64,000 bases of DNA. Origin: Alviniconcha marisindica. Taxonomy: Eukaryota; Mollusca; Gastropoda; Provannidae. Of this stretch, positions 13,890-26,600 are shown one piece after another. How positions within the stretch are numbered: the stretch's first letter is position 1; every line of letters starts with the position of its first letter. The notes below the pieces were generated by a model. That model saw only the letters and a program-made list of their open reading frames with translations, was not told the origin of the DNA and made no database searches. Made by a program: the position numbers and the translations under genes. The stretch is taken from assembly GCA_018857735.1 (NCBI GenBank), contig JABMCL010003129.1:62001-126000 (forward strand), given 5' to 3'.

Positions 13890-15215
13890 TGAAACAAACC
13901 ACTGAAGTGTTTCAATCACTGAAACAAGTTCTGTAGTGTTCTAGTCGCTGAGACAAGCCAATGAAGTGTTTAGGTTATTGAAACAAGTCACTGAAGTATT
14001 TTAGTCAGTGAAACAAATCAATGAAGTATTTTAAGTCCCTGAAACAAGTCAAGAAAGTGTTTGTCACTGAAGTATTTTAGTCACTGAAACAAATCAAGAC
14101 AGTATCTTAGTCACTGAAACAAGTCACTGAAGTATTCTAGTCACTGAAACAAGCCAAGAAAGCATTTCAGTCACTGAAACAAGTCATTGAAGTATTTTAA
14201 GTCACTGAAACAAGCCAAGAAAGCATTTTGGTCACTGAAATATTTTAGTCACTAAAACAAGTCAAGAAGGGTTTTCAGTCACTGAAACAAGACACTGATA
14301 TTTTAGAAGTATCTTAGTCACTAAAACAAGTCACTGAAGTATCTTAGTCACTGAAACAAGGTAAGAAAGTGTTTCAGTCCCTGAAGTATTTTAGTCACTG
14401 AAACAAGAAAGTGTTTCAGTCACTGAAACAAGTCACTGGAGTATTTTAGTCACTGAATCAAGTGAAAAAGTGTTTCAGTCCCTGAAGTATTTTAGTCACT
14501 GAAACAAGAAAGTTTTTAGTCACTGAACAAGTCACCTGGAGTATTTTAGTCACTGAAACAAGGAAAAAGTGTTTCAGTCCCTGAAGTATTTTAGTCACTG
14601 AAACAAGTGAAAAAGTGTTTCAGTCCCTGAAATATTTTAGTCACTGAAACAAGTCACTGGAGTATTTTAGTCACTGAATCAAGTGAAAAAGTGTTTCAGT
14701 CCCTGAAGTATTTTAGTCACTGAAACAAGAAAGTGTTTCAGTCACTGAAACAAGTCACTGGAGTATTTTAGTCACTGAAACAAGTCAATGAAGTATCTTA
14801 GTCGCTGAAACAAGAAAGTGTTTCACCTTTGTACTGCATGCACCAAGGCAGTTGCACTGGGTAAAGATCCCATGTCCTTTACCTGTTAGCGTTTCACCTT
14901 TGTACTGCACGCACCAAGGCAGTTGCACAGGGTAAAGATCCCATGTCCTTTACCTGTTAGCGTTTCACCTTTGTACTGCACGCACCAAGGCACCCGGGTA
15001 AAGATCCCATGTCCTTTACCTGTTAGGTTTCACCTTTGTACTGCACGCACCAAGGCACAGGGTAAAGATCCCATGTCCTTTACCTGTTAGCGTTTCACCT
15101 TTGTACTGCACGCACCAAGGCAGTTGCACAGGGTAAAGATCCCATGTCCTTTACCTGTTAGCGTTTCACCTTTGTACTGCACGCACCAAGGCACAGGGTA
15201 AAGATCCCATGTCCA
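13890..15215. repeat. Two adjoining minisatellites (about 30 bp and 71 bp units)
   Basis: 13,890-14,820 is a loose array of TTAGTCACTGAAACAAGTCA units. 14,815-15,215 has six copies of a 71-bp unit with CACCTTTGTACTGCACGCAC and GGGTAAAGATCCCATGTCC, the latter resembling part of molluscan SINEs. Confidence 0.9.
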
Positions 15216-15879
15216 AAACAGAAGGCCTAAGGCTCAGTGGCAGGGAAATGCACAGATAACGCACAACAGCAGCACTAACAAAATAATCAAAATGATGATT
15301 CTGGCTACTCCCAACAGAAACATTTAATGTGCACTGAACTGTTTCAGCCACTGAGACAAGTCACTGAAGTGTTTCAGTCATGGAGACAAGTCACAGAAGT
15401 GTACAAGTATCTGAGAGAAGTCAGTTAAATGTCACAGTCACTCCAGCAAGTTACATAAGAGTTTCAGTCACTGAAACAAGTCACTGAAATGTCACAGCCA
15501 CTCACACAGGTCGCAGAAGCGTTCACTGAGACAAGTCACAGAATGACTCAAACAAAAATACAGAAGTGTTTGAGACACTGTCAAACAGGACATGAGATGC
15601 AATCACAAAACTGATGACTGGTCTTCTGAGAAGATGCCAACCAAACATTAATACACAGTTTGTAACTTCAAACAGGAAAACCAATCATCAACACACCTTT
15701 TGACAATCCAACGAGTATCACCTGAAATAACACACAAAAATACAGGAAGACAGCAAGAAAACAGCACACCCCACCATACCCAAGTCTGTCGAAACACCAA
15801 GTTTGGCCTGCCATTGGCCACACAAGTAGGAGTTATAAAACAATGATCCTGCATTAAAACATTCCAGCCTTGCTACAAT

Positions 15880-16400
15880 TCAAAAGGAAATCTGCCACAC
15901 AGAAACAGGCATCTATAAAGCTCAACCACACAGAAATCCAGACATCTGTAGCAATCCACCACACAAAATCTCAGACCTGCATAGAGATCGACCACACAAA
16001 AACCCAGACATCTTCAGTGACCTACCACGCAAAACATCAGACCTGCATAGAGATCGACCACACAGAAACCCAGACATCTTTAGCGATCTACCACACAAAA
16101 CATCACACCTGTGTAGAGATCGACCACACAGAAACCCACACAGCTATAGCAATGTCTACCACAAAAAAACTTCAGACCTGCATAGATATCAGACCAATTG
16201 CACAGAGTCCAGCAACAACCACGCCACTACACATTGTAAGAAACTTTAAAGAACAGCAACAGCACACAACACAGGCAGCTAAATTTAAAAGTGGTTTATA
16301 AAATGTGTGTGTGTGTGTGTGTGCATGTGTGCGTGCATGTGTGTGTTGTGGTGTGTTTGTGTGTGTGCATGCATGCGTGTGTGTGCATATGTGTGTGTGC
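15880..16400. repeat. About 57-bp repeat x5, then a TG-rich tract
   Basis: 15,900-16,185 repeats CAGACCTGCATAGAGATCGA. 16,303-16,400 is a TG/TGCA microsatellite. Confidence 0.88.
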
Positions 16401-17528
16401 ACAAGTGTCTGTTGTATCATCATGCATATGTGCACATAACATATCCTTATATTTCTGACAAAATAATGTCACAAAGGCAAAACCTACAAAGGAAGATAAA
16501 AATAAGTACATAAAGCTTGACAGGTAACAGTGACAGATGACCATTACCACGGACTAAATTCATTGCACACTGCTCCAGCTTGTTGCTACAAACTGCGTTG
16601 CAAAGCGATAAATATTGTGTAAAATGACTGAGGGGCAAGGCATAGCCTGGAGAAAACAAAGACTCCCCTTCACTCTGGCACACATCTCTGACACAGGCAC
16701 CTCATCAACAATAAAAAGGGGAAAAATTAGAACCATGTTTGTTTTGTTTTTATGCATTTTAGCACCTTAGAATGTGAGCTTTTCACCTGTTACTTTTCTT
16801 TTCTCCACCTGTGATGGCTTAAGTGGGCGCAGGCACACTGGAACACCTGGCCATGGATTCCCGGTACGTGCGAATGTTTCTCCAGATCCAAACTGCGACT
16901 TCTGTTGAGCCTCAAATAGCTTTCATCACCCATTGATCAGCGCCTGTGGGTTCAGTCCACTGTTCCCACAAAGAGACTTTTGTTCTCATACTCCGCATTC
17001 TGTTTCCAGCCCCTCTGCTGCTGGATGCTACAGGGCCCTGCATTTTCCTCATCACAACAGGTCTCCGTGGCCAGGGACCAGTTTACACTGCCACCCACTT
17101 ACACCAACACTCCTTACAGGTCTCACTGTTTCATCACAACAGGTCCGTGGCCAGGGACCAGTTTACACTGCCACCCACCCTCCTTACAGGTCCCATTTGT
17201 GTCATCACAGGCAGTGTCAAATGGAAATATATTATTATCCATCACTTTACAAAGGTAGCAAAATAAGTTTGGAGGAATAGTTGCAAGTAGAAACGAAAAT
17301 GGAATGCGACTGTGGAAATGTTGGAAGGTATCCTGTGACCATCTGTAGTACATAATTATGACCTCAATCGTCTCATCACGATGACTGTGGTGGTCCCCAG
17401 TACAGACCACCTGCTAGTGTCTTGTCAACATGACTGTGCTGGTCCCCGGTAAGATGACTGCAATCGTCCTGTCAAGCTGACAGTGATGGTCCTCAGGCCA
17501 GACGTCCCACACCCACGGACACTGCGGC
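16401..17528 (-). other. Region downstream of the Dicer stop, presumed 3' UTR and beyond
   Basis: Mostly unique. Two copies of GTGGCCAGGGACCAGTTTAC lie at about 17,068 and 17,148, and short repeats with ATGACTG...TGGTCC at 17,380-17,500. I found no canonical minus-strand polyadenylation signal close to the stop, so the transcript end is not placed. Confidence 0.4.
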
Positions 17529-17691
17529 TCAAACCTGCCCCTCCAGCTGCATGCTGCGGATGAAGCGCAGCGCCTTCTTTGCAGCGGCACTTTTAGCGAT
17601 GCGATAGTTGCGACCCACGCCGTAGAAGACCCCCTTACCCACCACGTTCACCGTCACACGAATCTTGCCCTCCAGAGTGCGCTCCGGTTTC
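17529..17691 (-). CDS. DICER1: Dicer coding exon 18 (C-terminal dsRBD, stop)
   Basis: Starts after TTTTCAG with the last base of a Glu codon. It encodes [20 protein letters not shown] then [17 protein letters not shown], the end of the dsRNA-binding domain (human [29 protein letters not shown]), and stops at TGA 17,531-17,529. Confidence 0.96.
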
Positions 17692-20600
17692 CTGAAAATC
17701 ATCCAATGACAGGTGAGCATGGTGAAATTGACAGTCATCCAATGACAGGTGAACACAGTAAAACTGACAATAATCCAATGACAGATGAGCATGGTGAAAT
17801 TGACATGTGAACACCGTGAAACTGACAGTCATCCAATGACAGGTGAGCATGGTGAAATTGACAGTCATCCAATGACAGGTGAGCATGGTGAAACTGACAG
17901 TCATCCAATGACTGATGAGCATGGTGAAACTGACAGTCATCCAATGACAGGTGAACACAGTGAAACTGTCAGTCATCCAATGACAGGTGAACACAGAGAA
18001 ACTGACAATCATCCAATGACAGGTGAGCATGGTAAAATGACAATCATCCAATGACAGGTGAGCATGGTGAAATTGACAGTCGTCCAATGACAGATGAACA
18101 CAGTGAAACTGACAATCATCCAATGACAGGTGAATACAGCCGAACTGACAGCTATCCATGCAATGACTGCATAGTGCAGTTGAGACAAAGACTGGCAGGC
18201 AACAAGCACAACTTACTCAAACTTGGCCGTCTCTGGTTCCATTTCTAACAGTTCTCGCACTGGTGACTTGGGAATGTCCTTCAGGTATTTATCTGCAAAC
18301 AACAAACACACAGCTCTCAGCATGGCAGTACATAACACACTCACACATCTAAACACACACGCTAAACTACGCTTAATCATGTGATCGGTTTAATCATGCG
18401 ATAGACTGATTTTACCTATGTGAGGTTTCATTAAGGGACAGACTGACCGTACCTAGATAAGGTTTCACCATCAAGAGCAAGTAAGTAACTTGGTGTTTTA
18501 CGCCCAGTCAACCACTGCGGTCGTCATCATCAAGAGATAGACTGACTGTAGCTAGATCAGGTTTCATCATGCGCTAGTAGATCAAGTGATCTTGCCTACG
18601 AGGTTTCATCATGACTGGGATAGTAGACTGAGTGATCTTGCCTACGAGGTTTCATCATGACTGTGATAGTAGACAGAGTGATCTTACCTATGTGAGGTTT
18701 CATCATGCGATAGTAGACAGAGTGATCTTACCTATGTGAGGTTTCATCATGCGATAGTAGACAGAGTGATCTTACCTAGGGGCCATGAACCGGTATTCCA
18801 GGGGTTTCATCATGCGATAGTAGACAGAGTGATCTTACCTATGTAGGTTTCATCATGCGATAGTAAAGTGATTTTCTCATGGATAGACACAGTGATCTTA
18901 CCTATGTGAGGTTTCATCATGCGATAGCAGACAGAGTGATCTTACCTATGTGAGGTTTCATCATGCGATAGTAGACAGAGTGATCTTACCTATGTGAGGT
19001 TTCATCATGCGATAGTAAATGTGAGGTTTCATCATGCGATAGTAGACACAGTGATCTTACCTATGTGAGGTTTCATCATGTGATAGTAGACAGAGTGATC
19101 TTACCTATGTGAGGTTTCATCATGTGATAGTAGACAGAGTGATCTTACCTATGTGAGGTTTCATCATGTGATAGTAGAGTGATCTTACCTATGTGAGGTG
19201 TTCATCATGCAACAGTAGACAGTGAACTTACCTATGTGAGGTTTCATCATGCGACAGTAGACAGAGTGATCTTACCTATGTGAGGTTTCATCATGCGATA
19301 GTAGACCCGCCAGACCGTGTCCAGAGACATGCCACTGTCCAGGTAGATGGCGCCAGCCACAGACTCAAAGATGTCACCCAGCGCTTTAGGGATCTCAAGC
19401 TCCACCTCTTCGTCCTTCTCCACAGCGCCCCCTCCCTCCACCGTTGCTCCTGCTGCCTCCTCCTCGTCTCCCTCCTCCTCCTCGTCGGTCTCCTGCCCAA
19501 CGGTCTGCTGTCATCAGCTTACGTCAACACACCGCACAGGGCTACAGCACAGCCCACCTTTTTCCTCTGCCCCTTCTCTGCATCTCCCCCCCCCGTTTCT
19601 GGAGACTCCACGCCCAGTCAAGTGTGAACATCATGCATGGGCCAAACACTAGTAATCCAATCACAAGGAGAGTCTGATTCACTGTGGATGTTGCACATCA
19701 CTTTATGGTTGAAAGGAACTGGGAAAACATTAGGCTGAATGAACTAAGGCAGAAATCGTGCATGCACTTGCACGCACACACACTCTTCACCAGTCTGCAG
19801 AGCATTTCAACATAGCATAGCTACATTATTTCTGTAAGTGTAAGGTTCAAAATGAAACCTACCAAGAATTAAAAATCTACCCCAAACAACAGCATCACAA
19901 TATGTAGTGAAGAAAGCGGCGGCAGAACTGCAGAAAACAAAGAGTGAGAAACATCTGTACAAACTGCGTAGGAATAACAAATCCCACTGCACACAGGCGT
20001 TCTGGACAAAATACGAGTGTACATAACCAATAGCCACACAAGTCTTCCTCCCAGCTGCGAACTTCCATCCTCTCTGAGTACCGTTACAGAAGGGCCACGA
20101 CCGGTGTGTACAGAAGGGCCAAGACTGGTGTGTTCAGAAGGGCCAAGACCAGCATATGCAGAAGAGCCAACATCAGTGTGTACAGAAGGGCCAAAGGCTG
20201 TGTGTACAGAAGGGCCAAGACCAGCATGTACAGAAGGGCCAAGACCAGCATGTACAGAATGGCCAAGACTGGCATGTACAGAAGGGCCAAGACCAGCATG
20301 TACAGAATGGCCAAGACTGGCATGTACAGAAGGGCCAAGACCAGCATGTACAGAAGGGCCAAGACCGGCATGTACAAAAGAGCCAAGACCAGTGTGTACA
20401 GAAGGGCCAAAGGCTGTGTGTACAGAAGGGCCAAGACTGGCATGTACAGAAGAGCCAAGACCAGTGTGTACAGAAGGGCCAAGACTGGCATGTACAGAAG
20501 GGCCAAGACCAGTGTGTACAGAAGGGCCAAGACCAGTGTGTACAGAAGGGCCAAAGGTTGTGTGTACAGAAGGGCCAAGACTGGCATGTACAGAAGGGCC

Positions 20601-23600
20601 AAGACCAGTGTGTACAGAAGGGCCAAGACCAGTGTGTACAGAAGGGCCAAGACCAGTGTGTACAGAAGGGCCAAGACTGGCATGTACAGAAGGGCCAAGA
20701 CCAGTGTGTACAGAAGGGCCAAGACCAGCATGTACAGAAGGGCCAAGACCAGTGTGTACAGAAGGGCCAAGACCAGTGTGTACAGAAGGGCCAAAGGCTG
20801 TGTGTACAGTCCAGGTCTCACAGCCACCTCAAGCTGTTCAACAAGCACTCACTTTGTGTGACTGCAACAACAATCTGACATGTGCGGGGGGGGGGGGGGG
20901 GGGGGTCAAACTGTACAACAAAGTGGACTCCCAGAGGTCTTCATTCATCATGTGGGGATGAATTCCCTGGAACACCTGGAAAGTGTCCATACCAAAATGG
21001 GGGTGGGGGGGGGGGGGGGGGGATTGGGGATTGGGGGTGGGGGGGGGGGGGGGGGGGGGTGGGGCTTGGGGGGAAGAATCATCCTGTCGGTTCCAAATTG
21101 GGACAATGGAGGACTGTGGATTGTTGGAGGACCATTCTGCCTGTTCCAAAGTGGGACAATGGATCCTGTCCCAAAATGAAACAATGGAGATGAGGGTGAT
21201 TGTCTGTTCCAGGATGGGACAGTAATCAAGGGAGTAAACCACTGCCTGCCCCAGAAAGCTACAACAGTGAAGGAGTGGAAAAGAACACAAAGAGAATGGA
21301 ACTCCCTCAGGCAGTGATCCGATCACACGCTGGAGACTGCACTAGCACCATGGCTGACGTGACAGCGCTGACCACAGCATGAGTGCTGACCATTTCTGAA
21401 GACTGAGAGGCCAGTACTAGCACCCCACTGCTGACAAATGAGGTGGTGCTGACCACAGAATGCTGACAACAGAGTGCTGACCATGGAGCACAGATTACAG
21501 AATGCTGACTGCAGAGCGTTGACCACAGAGTGCTGACTACAGCGCACAGACCTCAGGGTGCTGACCACAGAATGCTGATCAGAGCTTTGACCACAGGGTG
21601 GTGACCACAGAGTGCTCACCATAGGGTGCTGATCATAAGGCACAGATCACAGCGTGCTGACCACAGAACACAGACCTCAGGGTGCTGACCACAGAATGCT
21701 GACCACAGAGCACAGAGTGTTGACCACAGGGTGCTGACCACAGAGCGTTGACCACAGCAGCACAACATCAGCCACAACAATCACTCTTCCATTCACACTC
21801 ACCAATTTCTTGGGTATTTTTACCTCCTCATACTCATCGATCTGGTCCTCACGCTCTTTCTGCCTCACGACAAACTTGTCGATGACAGTGAAGAGGGAGG
21901 GAGAGATGGCCTTGAAGAACTTGTGGAAATCCCACTTGACTGCCAATGCGGCAAAGATGTTGTTGTTCACCAGCGCTGAGCGCAGATCTGTCAAGATGCC
22001 TGGTGAGTAGCGCTGAGAGTCCTCATACAGGTGTCGTGTGATCACATAGTCCAGGATGGCATCACCAAGGAACTCCAGCCTGGCCATACAGACATGGTTC
22101 AGTTGGCTTTGACACTAAGGTCACTAGATATACATACAGACATGGATCAGTTGGCTTTGACACAAAGGTCACTATATATATACATACAGACATGGTTTGG
22201 TTGGTGTTGACACTGAGGTCAGTATACATACAGACATGGTTCAGTTGGCGTTGACACTAAGGTCTGTATACACACAGATATGGTTCAGTTGGCATTGACA
22301 CTAAGGTCACTATACATACAGACATGGGTCAGCTGGCTGTGACTCTAAAGTCACTATACATACAGACATGGGTCAGCTGGCTGTGACTCTAAAGTCACTA
22401 TACATACAGACATGGGTCAGCTGGCTGTGACTCTAAAGTCACTATACATACAGACATGGGTCAGCTGGCTGTGACTCTAAAGTCAAATACTATACATACA
22501 GACATGGGTCAGCTGGCTGTGACTTTAAAGTCACTATACATACAGACATGGGTCAGCTGGCTGTGACACTAAAGTCACTATACTATACATACAGACATGG
22601 GTCAGCTGGCTGTGACTCTACAGTCACTATACATACAGACATGGGTCAGCTGGCTGTGACACTAAGGTCACCACACATACAGACATGGTTCAGTTGGCTC
22701 TGACATTAAGTTCACTATACAAACATGGTTCAGTCAGCTTTGACACTAAATTCGCTACAAACACAGACATGGTTCAGTTGGTTCCGACTCTAAGGTCACT
22801 ACACACACAGACATGGTTCAGTTGGCTCACCATGTCACAGCACCCTTAACAGTATGTACAGGTGTGGGGAAATGGTTGCATGCTCTACCTTCTCACCCAG
22901 CACTGGGTGAAACTCAGGGCTTCAGCTGAGGAAGTGTAAGAAAGACAGAAGCCCACCTTTGGTAGCAGTCGGTGATGTAGTTGTGGTGGTAGGAGGCGTG
23001 GGTAAAGGCCTGCAGCAGGTAGGAGCGGTCGCGGAAAGTGTAGTCAATGCGAACTTCAAACTCCCCGAACCCTTCCAGGAGTCGCTGCAGGATGGCTGGG
23101 CCGTCCACAACACTGCGCAGCAGGGGCGACGGGGGACACTGCAGCTCTTGGAACTCAGTCACTTTCACCTGGGGCATCCAAGGATGAAATAATAATGAGG
23201 CACGTTGGAGTTAGGGCATCAAGTGGGATGTATGAATACACACCAGATTAACAACACCTTGTCTCATGACATGCTGATCTAAGGATTAACATTTCATAAT
23301 TTTATTACCCCCCCTCCACACCCCCCCAACCCATCTCCAACTTCATAGCATTACCACCCTCACTTCCCCTTTCTATTTCACTGCCACCCCCACCCCTAGT
23401 CACCTGCATCTCCCAACATCCCTGAAGCTTAACACCACCCCCCCCACCCCCCACCCACTCATACACTCAGTCTCACATCCACACCTTACACCCAAACATT
23501 TTATGCCCTGCACCTTACATGCCAACACTTTATGTCCCACCTTACACCCGAACACTTTACACCCCACGCCCAAACATTTTACAACCCACATCCTAGACCC

Positions 23601-26600
23601 GAACACTTTTCACCCCACGCCCAAACATTTTACACCACACATTTTACACCCAAACACTTTACACCCTAAACCTTACACCCCACACCCACTTTACACCCCA
23701 CACCCACTTTACACTCAAATACTTTAAACCCCACACCTTACACCCAAACACTTTACACCCCACACCTTACACCTAAACACTTTACACCCCACACCTAAAC
23801 ACTTTACACCCAAACACCCCACACCTTACACACAAACACTATACACCTCATGCCTTACACCCAAAAACTGTACACCCCACACCATACACCCAAACAAACA
23901 CCTTACACCCCACACCTTACACCCAAACAAACACTTCACACCTTACACCCAAACAAACACTTCACACCCCACACCTTACACCCAAACAAACACTTCACAC
24001 CCCACACCCAAACAAACACTTCACACCCCACACCTTACACCCAAACAAACTCTTCACACCCCACACCATACACCCAAACAAACACTTCACACCCCACACC
24101 TTACACCCAAACAAACACTTCACACCCCACACCATAACACTTCACACCCCACACCTTACACCCAAACAAACACTTCACACCCCACACCATACACCCAAAC
24201 ACACACTTCACACCCCACACCTTACACCCAAACAAACACTTCACACCCCACACCCAAACAAACACATTACACTCCAGCACTTTACGCCCCACACCCAAAC
24301 ACTGGACAGCCCACACTGACCTCTTCCCCTTTCCTGCGTCGGACCCCCCGCCTGCGCGGCAGCACCTTCAGCCCCAGCCAGGACATGAAAGTGAGGGCAG
24401 CCTGCTTGCCGCAGGTGGTGAGGTAGCAGCCGATGAGGGCCTCCACGCAGTCGGCCACGCTCTTGTCCGGGATGCCGTGGTGCAGCTGCAGGCAGTAGGG
24501 GATCATGGCCTGCTTATGGCTGCTGCTGCTCAGCTCCTGCTGCTGGTCCACCGCCTGCTGCCGGTCAATCTCCTCCACCTCCGCGTGGAAGGCTTCCGTC
24601 TCCTTCCGCTGCTCCCCTTCTGCCACGGACGGAGGGCAACATGAGGTCGTGTTAGTGAAGGTTTTCGGGAGACATTTTGCCTTCACAGAGCTGGTGCCTA
24701 TGCGGATGGATGCGGGTGTGGTGTGGGGGTTATAAAGAAAACGTATGGAGATAGCCGCTTTCCCAATCAGACCCCATAGCCGTCATTCACCCTAGCTTGA
24801 AACAACAAAGTGTACAACTACATTCCTGCATTTTCATATGCGTGCGCTGATGCACGCACAGACAGCAATGCCTAAGAGTGTTAAATGAGCTACTAACTTC
24901 TGAACGATAATCGCTTTAGTGGTGTCAATAGATGATTTCTGGATATAAAAGGAGATGTGATGCACTTTACGGGCATTTTCTTTACCGTTACAGAGTTGCA
25001 CCCTCCTGATCCCCAGATGGGGAAGATAAGCTCACTCTCTCTCCTTTGCTATACGCTTATAAGAATGGAGGCTGTAGGCAAAAAGACAAAGACATTTTTG
25101 AAAAGATCCCTCTTGCAAGTGTTTGTGCGCACACACGGGTATGTTTGTGTGCTGTGGCCTGCATGTGCATGTGTGTGTGCACGTATCAGTGTGCGCACTA
25201 TTACACGTCAGCGCATGTGTCTGTTGACATTCTGGACTCTGTGTCCTTCTTGGTGTCCACTGATTGTCTACACATATATGTTCATGCTTTTTTGACTCTA
25301 CTTTGCCATGTGCGTTACATATGTACATGGTTCATTAGTTATTGTTTAGGATCTTTAGTTTTCTTCCAAAAGATAGATTATGCACATTATACACACATAG
25401 TTTTCCTCATGTGTGTGATGATGCACACCAGTCCCTTGATGGTCAACACAGTGGAATTTTCCTGTCTCTAGCAGAAGGATACAGAGTGCAACACGTCGAC
25501 AAACACACACTGGCATGCGTTAAAAAAATGTCTTCGTCTTTTTGCCTACTGCCTCCATTCCTGTAAGCACAAAGGAGACAGTGATGTTTGTGTGTGAAGG
25601 CACAGGATGGCAGAGGATCAGGATGGCACAACTCTACCACAGTGAAGGAAACGCTACAAAACTGTGTCCCATTTTATTTCAAAAGGTCATCTGTGGAGTG
25701 ACGATCCTTTCAAGCAATGGTACATTTAAAAAAGAACTCAATTCAGCACTGTATAATTTTAAAACAGCACTCATTTCAGCAATGTATATTTAAAAGGGCA
25801 CTCATTTCAGCATTGTACATCTTAAAGGTACTCATTTCAGTAATGTATATTTAAAAGGGCACTCATTTCAGCAATGTACATCTTAAAGGTACTCATTTCA
25901 TCATGGGTATATATGAGGAATTCATTTCATTTTCAGCAATGTGCACTGAAAAGGGTACTTATTTCAGCAGTGGTATACGTTTAAAAGGTTACTCATTTCA
26001 GCAATGTACATTGAAAGGGGTACTCATTTCAACGATGGTGCTTGTAATCAAACGCGGTTTACTCGTTTCATTTGCAATACAGCAATTTCAATTGAGTGAT
26101 AACAAACCTATGAGGAATAGATGTGTGATGTCTGCCCTTACTGGTGCTTCTTAATGGCATCTGCATGCGTGTGTGTGTGTGTGTGTGCACGTGTGTGTAT
26201 CCAGTAGGAGTACTAGATGTTTACAAGACACCAAACCAAATCCCTATGTGCTTCAAAGAATCAACCTGCTGCTATTACGTCCACTACATCACAAATGGTA
26301 CGCACCAACACAATGTGCTTCTATACTTCTACATGTTTTCACAGGCAAAGTGACCCGATTTTGTGGCAAAGCATTAATGCCACATTTATTCCTACGCTTA
26401 TTTAGCTGTTGTTTACAGACACCCCCCTACTGGTGTACAGACCTGATTCGGATTCCTCCTCCTCTATCACAAAGTTGACAGGCGCAGCCGCTGACAGTCT
26501 GGGATTGGAGGTTGCTATGACAACCTTGGGAACAGGCCCTCGGCGTCGCTCCTCGCTGATGACATAGCCGGGGGGCAGCCAGTTCTCGTAGGGCTCAAAC

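Noticed and set aside
17000..17260. Overlapping open frames of about 90-115 codons after the Dicer stop
   Set aside because: They overlap in three frames over a short duplicated segment and show no family similarity.
20017..20961. Open frame of 314 codons with CTEGPRP repeats
   Set aside because: It is the 24-bp intronic array read in frame. All frames of such an array stay open, and it lies antisense in a Dicer intron.
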